Positions 44,866 through 52,679 of a DNA stretch of 64,000 nucleotides are shown here, piece after piece; within the stretch, counting starts at the first letter, position 1; each line of letters begins with the position of its first letter. Position numbers and translations under genes: made by a program. Below the pieces are notes generated by a model, which was not told where the DNA came from, ran no database searches, and saw nothing but the letters and a program-made list of their open reading frames with translations. The stretch is from IMG/VR virus record IMGVR_UViG_3300045971_000409, positions 1 to 64,000 of that record; one strand, written 5' to 3'. This DNA comes from a virus.

Positions 44866-45780
44866 ATGCCCATCCACTTCGTCAAGAAATTTGCGCCCGA
44901 AGCCACCATATCCCTGAAAGGACTTCTCCACTCGGAGATTGCAGGCTTTGAGAACGCACGCTGTCATAAGACTCTCCATGCCTCTGATGTTACGCGGGAA
45001 GAAAAAGAATTCTGTCCGCGGGAATTTGCTCTGATGGATATGACCGGGAAGAAACCCAAAGGTCAGTTTATCGGTACCTCCCTTCGCACTACCTTCGATT
45101 CAGGAGATGCCCTCAGTGATTTGGTACGGGAAAAATGGCTTCGTCGTCATGCCGTGGGCTCGTGGCGTTGCTTGAAGTGCGGAGTAATCCACAGCTTCTG
45201 TCTAGTACCAACCAAATGCGGGATAGAAAACTGCAACTCCCGGCTGTTCAAGTATAAGGAAGAGGTATTCATCAATCCTGTAACTGGACTCTCCGGCTCC
45301 CTTGACCTACTGGTAGCATTCCCCAAGGTACCCTTGCTCTTCATGGTGGAAGTAAAAACCATCGACAAAGACCAGTTCAAAGAATTACTGGTCCCTAAAG
45401 CAGAACACCGCACGAGGACCAATCTGTACCTGCGGCTTATCGAGAACTCTTTACACCCCAAGAAGCATCGCATAAATACCTCTAAGGCCGCCGTGCTTTA
45501 CGTCTGCCGGGGTTTTGGGGTCAAGGACACTACTCTGCATGGCTTGGGAGTCAAAGACGCTGCATTTACCCCTTTCAAGGATTATTGGGTTAAGCGGGAC
45601 GACGAGGAAACCGACTATCTTTGGGGTAGAGCTGCCCAGCTTCAAATCTTTCGTAAGCATGGAATCATCCCCGGTCGTATATGCCCTTCGTTCATGTGCA
45701 AGCGGGCACAGGGCTGTAACATGACCCATGAGTGTTTTACCGACCAGTACCCCCCTGATTATACGTGGTCCTTCACCTAA
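44866..45780 (+). CDS. Cas4/AddB-like PD-(D/E)XK exonuclease with Cys cluster
   Basis: 304 residues. Nuclease motifs: the Asp in LSGSLDLLVAF and Glu-x-Lys in MVEVKTID. One Cys lies in EFCPREFAL near the N-terminus and several lie in CPSFMCKRAQGCNMTHEC at the C-terminus, the arrangement that holds an iron-sulphur cluster in Cas4 and AddB. A middle CLKCGV/CGIENC pair may form a separate zinc knuckle. It likely resects DNA ends for the RecA two genes upstream. There is no CRISPR array in the window, so a CRISPR role is not implied. Confidence 0.8.
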   Translation: MPIHFVKKFAPEATISLKGLLHSEIAGFENARCHKTLHASDVTREEKEFCPREFALMDMTGKKPKGQFIGTSLRTTFDSGDALSDLVREKWLRRHAVGSWRCLKCGVIHSFCLVPTKCGIENCNSRLFKYKEEVFINPVTGLSGSLDLLVAFPKVPLLFMVEVKTIDKDQFKELLVPKAEHRTRTNLYLRLIENSLHPKKHRINTSKAAVLYVCRGFGVKDTTLHGLGVKDAAFTPFKDYWVKRDDEETDYLWGRAAQLQIFRKHGIIPGRICPSFMCKRAQGCNMTHECFTDQYPPDYTWSFT

Positions 45781-45789
45781 AGAATAATA

Positions 45790-45818
45790 TTGACAAAACT
45801 AGCAATATAACATATACT
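45790..45818 (+). promoter_or_regulatory. Sigma70-like promoter, CTAAAGAATAAT class
   Basis: TTGACA (45790-45795), 17 bases, TATACT (45813-45818). The stop codon of the Cas4-like gene lies inside the upstream CCTAAAGAATAAT element. Confidence 0.85.
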
Positions 45819-45850
45819 CATACTATACACACACTACAAGGAGGTACCTA

Positions 45851-46057
45851 ATGCCTTATACAGAGAAATGGTGGCTACTCGTCTTCGTAACTTATTTGGG
45901 AGGGGAAGTATATGGTCAAATGCTTTGGGACTCTTCCCTTACTTGTTGGATATTGGGTCATAAGGGTTCCATTTTAGTAGCGGCCCACCCCCTCACCCGA
46001 CAAGAGTACCAAATCATATTTAAGGAGTGGGGTGGATCGGAGGGGCCATGCCTATAA
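45851..46057 (+). CDS. Small unknown protein, possibly membrane-associated
   Basis: 68 residues after ACAAGGAGGTACC. Aromatic and hydrophobic N-terminal half (KWWLLVFVTYLGGEVYGQM), then a soluble tail. It overlaps the next gene by 10 bases. First gene after a strong promoter, thus likely early. Function unknown. Confidence 0.55.
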   Translation: MPYTEKWWLLVFVTYLGGEVYGQMLWDSSLTCWILGHKGSILVAAHPLTRQEYQIIFKEWGGSEGPCL

Positions 46058-46338
46058 TCATAAAAAAAGGCGTAGTATCTCTATCCAAAGTAAAAGAGCT
46101 ACTCCAAGAGATTACAGTCCCCAAACCCCCACCCGACTTGAAAATGCTTTGCGCTGGGGTAGGTAAACCGGTCGGTCCTGATTGGGTCATGACCCCCTGG
46201 GGTGCTTGGTGCCCTGTGTGTGGCTATAGAAGCTACTGGAATCTGGCGGCTCGTATCCATATAGGATTATCCGTTAATTGTCCCGTTATGGATTGCACCG
46301 CCCAACTTGTAGACCCTATTACGGAGAGCAAGTCATGA
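46048..46338 (+). CDS. Small zinc-ribbon-like protein
   Basis: 96 residues from ATG 46048 after GGAGGGG. Cysteine pairs at WCPVCGY and NCPVMDC suggest one zinc site. The N-terminal part is basic. It overlaps its neighbours on both sides. A nucleic-acid-binding role is possible but unproven. Confidence 0.6.
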   Translation: MPIIIKKGVVSLSKVKELLQEITVPKPPPDLKMLCAGVGKPVGPDWVMTPWGAWCPVCGYRSYWNLAARIHIGLSVNCPVMDCTAQLVDPITESKS

Positions 46339-46742
46339 CTGATTACATTCGACCATCAGGGCTAGGCACTATGAATTACCGTAATATTGCCTTAGCCATC
46401 GCCTGCGGGGCTCTCATTGAGGTAGAAAAAGAAGTTCAATCTCATAGTGCTATAGGCAGGGCGGCCAACAAAGCCAACGAGGCATTAGCCAAGGTACTGC
46501 AACTACTTCCAGATCGAATGAGTACTGAGGAAGTAGTTGCGGCCGGTAAACTCTTCTTCGTTATGGAAGCCCTTATCATCCACGCTAAGTCTGATGAATT
46601 TGCGGACATGGTAAAAGAAACTGCCAAGATTTTATGTAAGTGCAAAGACTGCGGATATAAGGGTAACAAAGAGCACTGCAAGACCTGTAACGATACACAC
46701 TATCATGGGGGGTGGGGGCCAAAATGGGACGATTCAAAGTAG
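46335..46742 (+). CDS. Unknown protein with C-terminal Cys/His cluster
   Basis: 135 residues from ATG 46335 (ATGA overlap). A helical body (ALIEVEKEVQSHSAIGRAAN, EVVAAGKLFFVMEALIIHA) is followed by CKCKDCGYKGNKEHCKTCN and HYH, a likely zinc-binding tail of DnaJ-like spacing. Function unknown. Confidence 0.6.
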   Translation: MTDYIRPSGLGTMNYRNIALAIACGALIEVEKEVQSHSAIGRAANKANEALAKVLQLLPDRMSTEEVVAAGKLFFVMEALIIHAKSDEFADMVKETAKILCKCKDCGYKGNKEHCKTCNDTHYHGGWGPKWDDSK

Positions 46743-46924
46743 AGGTAGAAAACAGTCGCTTTGATTTATACGAGGAAAGCATAACAGGTACCTGTATTGT
46801 TCGTCATAATGAAAAATTCATTACGGCAGTACTTCTACAGGAGAAAGCAGATAAGAAGGAAGCGTTCTCCTACCCCTATTTTGAGGATTATGATTGGGAT
46901 GAAAAAATGGTTGTAAATCAGTAG
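46724..46924 (+). CDS. Small acidic unknown protein
   Basis: 66 residues from ATG 46724, after a G-rich stretch that may serve as the ribosome-binding site; GTG 46712 is an alternative. N-terminal strands (GRFKVEVENSRFDLYEE) and an acidic end (YFEDYDWDEKMV). It ends the transcript before the terminator at 46978. Confidence 0.55.
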   Translation: MGRFKVEVENSRFDLYEESITGTCIVRHNEKFITAVLLQEKADKKEAFSYPYFEDYDWDEKMVVNQ

Positions 46925-46977
46925 GTTATCAGTTAGTCTAGGCGGGTGCCCCGGTATATGCTGCGCGTTACCGGGTT

Positions 46978-47014
46978 GCCCTCCTGGACTTACCCCCCAC
47001 GGAGGGCCTTTTTT
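46978..47014 (+). terminator. Terminator hairpin that also supplies the next ribosome-binding site
   Basis: GCCCTCC (46978-46984) pairs with GGAGGGC (47001-47007), followed by CTTTTTT. The GGAGGG in the 3' arm lies eight bases before ATG 47015, so folding would hide the ribosome-binding site of the next gene. Transcripts that read through need the hairpin opened for translation. Confidence 0.8.
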
Positions 47015-47281
47015 ATGGTAGAACAAGAAGGAATACTGGCCAAAGTATACACCCGATCTTACAGCAATAAACTTTGCAAGGTAAAAAGCACCCACTGGTT
47101 TTATACCAATGATCTAAAAGAAGTTCATATCCAAATGGGCCGGGCAGGGTATGACATATCCCGGTACGAAGTAGAACCTTTCTACTATACAGCTACCCCC
47201 GAGCGAAAGTTCCTGCCGGTAGATCGCGTGCAATCAATTGCACACGTTTTACACGAAGGGGGAGTACCTATCTATGGATAA
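47015..47281 (+). CDS. Small unknown protein
   Basis: 88 residues from ATG 47015, directly after the terminator T-run. Basic and aromatic (KVYTRSYSNKLCKVKSTHWF). A palindrome copy at 47229-47242 encodes VQSIAH near its C-terminus. Overlaps the next gene by eight bases. Function unknown; a longer frame from 46946 would cross the terminator and is rejected. Confidence 0.55.
   Translation: MVEQEGILAKVYTRSYSNKLCKVKSTHWFYTNDLKEVHIQMGRAGYDISRYEVEPFYYTATPERKFLPVDRVQSIAHVLHEGGVPIYG
47229..47242. repeat. Dispersed palindrome, copy 10 (in coding)
   Basis: TGCAATCAATTGCA, the same variant as copies 4 and 11, encoding VQSIAH near the end of an 88-residue protein. Confidence 0.75.
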
Positions 47282-47468
47282 CCCCATTGCAGTATGGATT
47301 GTTAGGCTGGATGCCGATTGCCCTGGCTGTGGTGACTCCGTAGACCTTACTGATGCTTCTGATTTTTGGGATGCAGACAATCATATCCAACCTGCGGAAA
47401 CTCGTTATGATTACGAAGTAGTATGCCCCAGGTGCGGACACGAATTCAAAGTTGACACACTATACTGA
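47274..47468 (+). CDS. Small zinc-ribbon protein
   Basis: 64 residues from ATG 47274 after AAGGGGGAG. Two CxxC knuckles (DCPGCGD and VCPRCGHEF) 35-40 residues apart form a typical zinc ribbon. Likely binds nucleic acid or acts as an adaptor; exact role unknown. Confidence 0.65.
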   Translation: MDNPIAVWIVRLDADCPGCGDSVDLTDASDFWDADNHIQPAETRYDYEVVCPRCGHEFKVDTLY

Positions 47469-47489
47469 GTCGTGCTACTAGGTAATTCC

Positions 47490-47681
47490 ATGATACATCC
47501 AGAACTGCCATTCTATCTGTACCCACGATGGGCACGTAAAGCTGCCGAAAGGAAGTACGCACATGCAGATTCCACCCTCAACTCCGTTGCCCACGCTATG
47601 CGAGCCTATGCCCGAGAACTTGTGGATAAAGAAACTTCTAAACGAGACTCTAAGATTGGAAGTCGGCATGTCATTTTATGA
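47490..47681 (+). CDS. Small unknown helical protein
   Basis: 63 residues; ATG 47490 is chosen (AGGTAA upstream), with GTG 47472 as an alternative. Composition is natural for a protein (HPELPFYLYPRWARKAAERK, then a helix VAHAMRAYARELV). It overlaps the next gene by 14 bases. No family recognised. Confidence 0.5.
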   Translation: MIHPELPFYLYPRWARKAAERKYAHADSTLNSVAHAMRAYARELVDKETSKRDSKIGSRHVIL

Positions 47682-48069
47682 TCGACTCCGAGGCTGGCTG
47701 ACTGAAACGGTTTGGAAAGGTCACACTCGCCCCCAAGAGTGGGTCATTCGCCAGGAGAAGATCAAAGAGGAGGACCGGGAAGCCCAAGAGGCTATGTCCA
47801 ACTTTGAGATGTGCCCTACCGAGGCCAACAAGATAGCCCTCATCAAAGAGGTGAGTGATAAAATCATCGCTTCTCTGGCTATGATTGAATTCCTGGGGGT
47901 GCGAAGCGAGGTAGCCCTGGGTCTGGTGCTGGACAACAATATCAAGCGGGCAGAGTGCGGTGGGATGTCTGATGGCATCTACCTCCACAGTCCTGAGGAT
48001 AAAATGGCCTTCAAGATTCAAATCCACGAAGAATTATCCGCGGCCTCAAGAAATACCTTGCAAGTTTAA
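47668..48069 (+). CDS. Unknown helical protein
   Basis: 133 residues from ATG 47668 (GGAAG upstream). A longer frame from 47563 with its own AAAGGAAG is possible but would overlap the previous gene by 119 bases. The sequence is helical and acidic (EEDREAQEAMSNFEMCPTEA, then LIKEVSDKIIASLAMIEFLG). The gene runs into the promoter at 48058. Function unknown. Confidence 0.55.
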   Translation: MSFYDRLRGWLTETVWKGHTRPQEWVIRQEKIKEEDREAQEAMSNFEMCPTEANKIALIKEVSDKIIASLAMIEFLGVRSEVALGLVLDNNIKRAECGGMSDGIYLHSPEDKMAFKIQIHEELSAASRNTLQV

Positions 48070-48086
48070 AAGGAATATCCTATACT
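48058..48086 (+). promoter_or_regulatory. Promoter of the PPDK-like operon
   Basis: TTGCAA (48058-48063), 17 bases, TATACT (48081-48086), followed by TACACTATA as at the 51546 and 61044 promoters. The -35 is a weaker variant, suggesting help from an activator or a different timing class. Confidence 0.7.
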
Positions 48087-48133
48087 TACACTATAAACAT
48101 TCACCAGCGACACTACACGGAGGTAATTGACTA

Positions 48134-50266
48134 ATGCAACCCAAGAAGCTGTACAGTACTATTACCGAAGGCGATCTTTTCGAGACCATGAATCTCGGAG
48201 AGGCCAAAGAGTTATTGGGGGGCAAGGCTTCCGGCCTGTTCGTCATGACTCAACTCGGTATCCCTGTACCCCCCGCAATGACTATCCCAACCGTAGAATG
48301 TATCAAGTTCTTATCTGAGGCAAAGGAAGAGTCAGTACAGACCAGACTCAATTTTCTGGTAGATGAAGTCCTCACCGCGATAAAGACCGATATCGTTCCG
48401 CAGTTCGGATACACCCCGTTGTTCTCCGTTCGTTCCGGGGCTCGGGTGTCAATGCCAGGTATGATGGATACCATTCTCAACGTGGGACTGACCCCGGATA
48501 CCTTGGAAGAGTGGTTTCCGCGTATCGGGGAGTGGGCCTCCTGGGATAGCTACCGTCGCCTCATTCAGATGATGGCTTCTGTGGCCCTTGAAGTTCCGAT
48601 GTCTCAGTTTGAAGAGGCCCTCACGGACGCGAAAAAAGAAGAGAATGTGACTGAGGATACCGCCCTTTCAGTATCCGCCCTTCGCAAACTGGTTATCCGT
48701 TACAAGAAACTGGTCAAGGCCCATACCGGTAACGATTTCCCCACCACCCTTCGGGGGCAGTTATTGCTGGCCATCAAGTCGGTATTTCAATCGTGGGACA
48801 ACCCCCGCGCCCATACGTACCGCGCATTGAACAATATCCCCTACGATTGGGGCACCGCGGTAACAGTACAAGCCATGGTCTTCGGAAATCGTAACGAGCA
48901 GTCTTGCTCTGGTGTTCTCTTCACCCGAGACCCATCCACCGGGGATGATAATCTGGTAGGGGAGTTCCTACCTAACGCCCAGGGTGAGGACGTTGTTGCG
49001 GGAATCAGAACCCCTCTGCCCTTTGACGAACTGGAAAAATGGAACCCCAAGGTATGTTCTGACTTGAAGGCCGTCGCTGTTCGACTGGAAGATCACTACC
49101 GGGACATGCAAGACATAGAGTTCACGGTAGAGAATGGAAAGTTATATATCCTCCAGACCCGTAATGCCAAGCGATCACCAGAAGCAGCTCTCAGGGTAGC
49201 GGTAGACATGTACCACGATGAGCTGATTACTCTGTCTGATGTATCTCGAAGGCTCACCCCGGAATTGCTCTTGGGGTCCGACCACGTCAGTATCGACCCG
49301 GCTTATACGGGAAAACCTGCGGGGGTGGGCATCCCTGGGGGTGGTACCATCGTCAGTGGTGTCGCGGTATATACCTCTGAGGAAGCTATCGCCTGCAAAG
49401 AGCCCTGCATCCTGGTCTCCAAGGAAACTACCCCCGATGATATTGGGGGGATGCACGCCGCAGTGGGTATTCTCACCGCAACTGGGGGCTTAACTTCTCA
49501 CGCGGCCGTGGTGGCTCGGGGTATGGGTAAAACCTGCGTCGTCGGTTGTGGGGACCTGGGTAAAATCGGCTTTGTGTGGAAACTGGGAGAGACCCTGCTC
49601 CCCAAGAATGAATGGCTAACCATCAACGGTCTCACGGGGGAAGTATGGAAGGGGAAGGTACCACTGGTGACCAAGGGCATCAGTCCTGCGGCCCAGCAGA
49701 TAATAAGTATTCTGACCAAGGGTTATTCTCCGTTACTACTGGATGGGACCTTCGACTCACGCTTACGACTACCTTCGGTATGTGTGACCCCCGCCATAAC
49801 GAGTACCAACCTGAGACACGCGGCCCTACAGCATGATACAGTAGTTATCAATGGTACCGCCACAGTGAAACAACTGCATGTCGAAGACGATAAAGTACTC
49901 TCTGAATTGTTTAGTATTGATATCGCGGCCAGGGCTGAATATCAGGCTATAGGGGCAAAATTGAAGCAACTGCACACTTTAACTGCCCCAGACGTGGCAA
50001 TTTATGTTACAGTACCCCCCGACTCAGGCATTAATGTCAAGGATATGCCCAAGTTTAAAACGGTGCCTTCCGCCAATACGATAACCGATATCCTGAACTC
50101 GTCGGGATTGGTTGAATTACCCGCGGACACCTGTAAGACTTTATTCGAGGACCAGACGGGATTGCAATTGTTCCTAGATATGGCTGAAATGGCTGGCCGT
50201 AAGTTTAATATCCTACCCCCGGCTCAAACGTACACCGAGTTTATCCACCGCGTTTTGGGAGAGTAA
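48134..50266 (+). CDS. Pyruvate phosphate dikinase-like phosphotransferase with replaced C-terminal domain
   Basis: 710 residues. The N-terminal ~350 residues match the PPDK ATP-binding part, including SVRSGARVSMPGMMDTILN near 95-115 and the ATP-grasp core (SGVLFTRDPSTGDDNLVGEF). The phosphohistidine domain follows with ATGGLTSHAAVVARGMGKTC; the catalytic His is residue 456, collinear with His455 of the clostridial enzyme. Bacterial PPDK then continues with a PEP/pyruvate TIM barrel of about 350 residues. Here only about 200 residues follow and none look like that barrel. It should still pass phosphate from ATP to His, but the acceptor is probably not pyruvate. Rifampin phosphotransferase is a precedent for an exchanged acceptor domain. 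Confidence 0.85.
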   Translation: MQPKKLYSTITEGDLFETMNLGEAKELLGGKASGLFVMTQLGIPVPPAMTIPTVECIKFLSEAKEESVQTRLNFLVDEVLTAIKTDIVPQFGYTPLFSVRSGARVSMPGMMDTILNVGLTPDTLEEWFPRIGEWASWDSYRRLIQMMASVALEVPMSQFEEALTDAKKEENVTEDTALSVSALRKLVIRYKKLVKAHTGNDFPTTLRGQLLLAIKSVFQSWDNPRAHTYRALNNIPYDWGTAVTVQAMVFGNRNEQSCSGVLFTRDPSTGDDNLVGEFLPNAQGEDVVAGIRTPLPFDELEKWNPKVCSDLKAVAVRLEDHYRDMQDIEFTVENGKLYILQTRNAKRSPEAALRVAVDMYHDELITLSDVSRRLTPELLLGSDHVSIDPAYTGKPAGVGIPGGGTIVSGVAVYTSEEAIACKEPCILVSKETTPDDIGGMHAAVGILTATGGLTSHAAVVARGMGKTCVVGCGDLGKIGFVWKLGETLLPKNEWLTINGLTGEVWKGKVPLVTKGISPAAQQIISILTKGYSPLLLDGTFDSRLRLPSVCVTPAITSTNLRHAALQHDTVVINGTATVKQLHVEDDKVLSELFSIDIAARAEYQAIGAKLKQLHTLTAPDVAIYVTVPPDSGINVKDMPKFKTVPSANTITDILNSSGLVELPADTCKTLFEDQTGLQLFLDMAEMAGRKFNILPPAQTYTEFIHRVLGE

Positions 50267-50267
50267 T

Positions 50268-50582
50268 ATGGCATTGATATTGGGATTAAAAAAGGGATGT
50301 TCCATGTACATAGGTGACACACGGGTCACCCTACACACGATTATAGGCCCCGAGGCGTTCCGCATCCAGGTATTCCAGAACAAGAAGAAACCCCACTACC
50401 TGCCCATAACCGGGGAAGAGAGTACAGAAATACTCCCTTCGGTATTTGTGTCTGCGGGCAACGGGGATTTAGAGACCGCACGGGTAGTAGTTGATGCCCC
50501 CCGCAGCATCACCATCCTTCGGGAAGGCCCGTACAAAAGGCATATCAATGGACAGACGTCAAAACTACCGCTTCACGAATAG
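50268..50582 (+). CDS. CsrA-like RNA-binding protein with a ~45-residue insertion
   Basis: 104 residues starting one base after the PPDK-like stop. The N-terminus (LILGLKKGCSMYIGDTRVTL) and a later segment (ARVVVDAPRSITILREGPYK) align with the two halves of CsrA (LILTRRVGE..IGD..VTV, and [20 protein letters not shown]). The Arg-Glu that contacts RNA (Arg44 in CsrA) is kept; Arg6 is not. About 45 residues are inserted between strands 2 and 3. CsrA dimers bind GGA in mRNA leaders. The family call is by eye. Confidence 0.6.
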   Translation: MALILGLKKGCSMYIGDTRVTLHTIIGPEAFRIQVFQNKKKPHYLPITGEESTEILPSVFVSAGNGDLETARVVVDAPRSITILREGPYKRHINGQTSKLPLHE

Positions 50583-51015
50583 TGCTTTACGACAAGCCGA
50601 AGAGTTATTCGGGGTCCTCAGTTTAGAGGACTTGCAGCACAAAATGGAGTTCTCAGCCCGAGTAACCCACGCCCACGGCAACCGACGCTTTCACAACTAC
50701 GTCTTCAATTTAGTAGGGGATGATTTAGTGACAGGAATCTACAGGTATATCGCGGGTGTGCATAAAAAGCAGGAAGGATGCCCTGTATGTGGGGGCTCCA
50801 AAAAATTGATTGTTTATGATGTGTGCGACTGTGTCTACAACCCACCACAAGGAGAATGTAAACTATGCAAGGGAATGAAGGAAGTAAAAACGGAACATAC
50901 CTGCACCTATTGCGGGTCGGATTCAAAGCCTTCAAGGATGGACTGCGCGAGGCCAAGAGAAGCTACTACGCGGGACAAGTTGAGAGCGTTCCAGCAGAGT
51001 TACAACCGGCGGTAA
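50548..51015 (+). CDS. DnaJ-type zinc-finger-like protein
   Basis: 155 residues from ATG 50548, overlapping the CsrA-like gene by 35 bases. The C-terminal half carries CPVCGG, CDC, CKLCKG and CTYCG, the repeated CxxCxG spacing of DnaJ zinc fingers, without a J domain. The N-terminal half is helical (TNSALRQAEELFGVLSLEDL). It may bind protein or RNA. Its last 151 bases overlap the next gene, so the start of that gene is uncertain. Confidence 0.6.
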   Translation: MDRRQNYRFTNSALRQAEELFGVLSLEDLQHKMEFSARVTHAHGNRRFHNYVFNLVGDDLVTGIYRYIAGVHKKQEGCPVCGGSKKLIVYDVCDCVYNPPQGECKLCKGMKEVKTEHTCTYCGSDSKPSRMDCARPREATTRDKLRAFQQSYNRR

Positions 51016-51527
51016 GCAACGCGGACCTTAAGGCTATCCAGCGCAAGGCTCTGCTACACACCCTGGTCAAAGGTACTATGGATTTTCAGTTGGGTTCCAT
51101 CAAAGGTACGATATACGGGGGCCCTTATCGTAGCAAGCCTTCTGATATTATTCACGGGGTCAACATGGCCAAGGAAATCAAGGCTCACGCCACTATCTAT
51201 GTGCCTACCGTGGATTTTAGTATCCCCGACTCGAATACCTTTCTGCTTGGCCTCATTCGTGGGGTGTTGGTTCTCAGGGAGCACGGGGAGATTTACGTGG
51301 GCTGTATGGGTGGTATCGGGCGCACCGGACTCTATCTCGGGGGCCTTGCCAAGATTATGTACTTGGCGGGAGAACTGGACGTAACCCCGGACGGACAACT
51401 CGCCCCCTATGTGAAGTACGTACGGGATAATTATTATGGCCACGCCATAGAAACTATTGAACAACTGGATTTCCTGGCCCGGTTGGATGTGAGTGGTATC
51501 ACCAAAGAATTACACTCCATAGCCTAG
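50865..51527 (+). CDS. C-x5-R (protein tyrosine phosphatase-like) phosphatase A
   Basis: Up to 220 residues. The active-site loop is VGCMGGIGRTG (Cys-x5-Arg) near 147-155, with Gly instead of the usual His before Cys. FSIPDSNTF upstream may supply a general acid Asp. The start at 50865 (ACAAGGAG upstream) creates a 151-base overlap; a shorter start near 51077 is possible. It is paralogous to the phosphatase at 52680 in the loop and the following helix (YVKYVRDNYY). Substrate unknown: phosphotyrosine, phosphoserine, phosphoinositide-like or RNA 5' ends are all possible. Confidence 0.7.
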   Translation: MQGNEGSKNGTYLHLLRVGFKAFKDGLREAKRSYYAGQVESVPAELQPAVSNADLKAIQRKALLHTLVKGTMDFQLGSIKGTIYGGPYRSKPSDIIHGVNMAKEIKAHATIYVPTVDFSIPDSNTFLLGLIRGVLVLREHGEIYVGCMGGIGRTGLYLGGLAKIMYLAGELDVTPDGQLAPYVKYVRDNYYGHAIETIEQLDFLARLDVSGITKELHSIA

Positions 51528-51545
51528 CTATCCTACAAGAATTTC

Positions 51546-51597
51546 TTGCAAAATCACGTGGGAATCTATATACTTACACTATATAAATTCCCACGTG
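51546..51597 (+). promoter_or_regulatory. Promoter inside an 11-base inverted repeat (operator)
   Basis: TTGCAA (51546-51551), 17 bases, TATACT (51569-51574). The arms CACGTGGGAAT (51555-51565) and ATTCCCACGTG (51587-51597) are perfect inverted repeats flanking the -10 and the likely start point. A dimeric regulator could bind here, or the transcript leader could fold if initiation lies upstream. Confidence 0.75.
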
Positions 51598-51618
51598 GTA
51601 CTTACAGGGAGGTAAACG

Positions 51619-52659
51619 ATGAACGTGTATCAGTACAATCAGCGGGCGTTAAAGAAGAATTTGAACTTCGGAGGAACGCCCGCCGAGCATTTAGCCACAG
51701 CCTTCAAGAACCGGCAGTACCATAACTCTATGCACCACACCAAGCAAACCCCCGAAGTGGATGCCCTGAATTTTTATCTGGGCAACCACATTTACGCGGT
51801 ACTAGCTGGTAGCCGTGACCTTTATGCCCCCCTGACCCAAGAAGAGCGTTACTTAGCCGATACGTACTTCACAATGACCCTGCCAATGGTTCATCGGGCC
51901 TTTTCGTATTTGTTCCTTATCTGCATGCGGGAAGCGCGTCACGTCAAAATATCGGACGGGACGTGGTGGCCTAAAATGCAGGCCAAGTTTACCCCGGCAG
52001 TAGTGCAATTCATGCAGAAGATTCAGCCTATGAGTAATGGGGTACACGTAGTATCTGCTTTTGTGAGTACGCCCCCGGAACACGTAAGTATCGGGGAACT
52101 CACCGAGGCGTTCATGTTCACTTACAAGAATGGCAAGTTTTCCCCCTCGTACGGAGGGCCCAAGTGGGGAGTAATTGCCGAAGTGTTGCACAATTACACC
52201 GTGGGTATCACGTCAGCGGAGATAATGCTTGATATAGTGTGGTCTCTGGCCCACAATACCGCGTCCATCTTCAATAAGGGGGTAGTATACGAGGGTAGTG
52301 GTGGGACCTTAGGCAGCATCCTGGATATTCAGCGGGCAGGACAGATACCACAGTTATTGAGCGAGCTACAGAAGCTAGGCCCCAACTACCTCAGCCTACC
52401 TGGGTCGTGGACCACCCAAGTACAAATGTCCCTGCTTACCGCGGCTCGCAAGCTATACCCGGAACTTGGTAGCTTGGTAAATTGGCCAGCAGTGGGTAAA
52501 TCTGCTATTGGAGGAGTGGCTTGGGTCAACTACAAACAAAAGCAAGAACAACATTACGGTGCGACTTCGGTTATTAACGCATCCAATGGAAGTAATGTCT
52601 TCTACGTGTCGAGTAAGGAGCAGTACAAAATCCTGACTCGGGCGCAACTCGCAGCATAG
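51619..52659 (+). CDS. Conserved-looking unknown protein between two phosphatases
   Basis: 346 residues after ACAGGGAGGT. His- and Tyr-rich N-terminus (KNRQYHNSMHHTKQTPEVDA), and a central segment WGVIAEVLHNYTVGI then DIVWSLAHNTASIFNKG and ILDIQRAGQIPQLL, which I recall from uncharacterised phage proteins with a similar HN-x3-IFNKG motif. No nucleotide-binding motif is visible. It has its own inverted-repeat promoter and is likely co-expressed with phosphatase B. Unknown function. Confidence 0.65.
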   Translation: MNVYQYNQRALKKNLNFGGTPAEHLATAFKNRQYHNSMHHTKQTPEVDALNFYLGNHIYAVLAGSRDLYAPLTQEERYLADTYFTMTLPMVHRAFSYLFLICMREARHVKISDGTWWPKMQAKFTPAVVQFMQKIQPMSNGVHVVSAFVSTPPEHVSIGELTEAFMFTYKNGKFSPSYGGPKWGVIAEVLHNYTVGITSAEIMLDIVWSLAHNTASIFNKGVVYEGSGGTLGSILDIQRAGQIPQLLSELQKLGPNYLSLPGSWTTQVQMSLLTAARKLYPELGSLVNWPAVGKSAIGGVAWVNYKQKQEQHYGATSVINASNGSNVFYVSSKEQYKILTRAQLAA

Positions 52660-52679
52660 CCCCTTACATGGAGGTAACA

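Noticed and set aside
44866-45780. CRISPR-Cas system suggested by the Cas4-like gene
   Set aside because: No repeat-spacer array or other cas gene is present. Cas4-like nucleases are common in phage recombination modules next to RecA.
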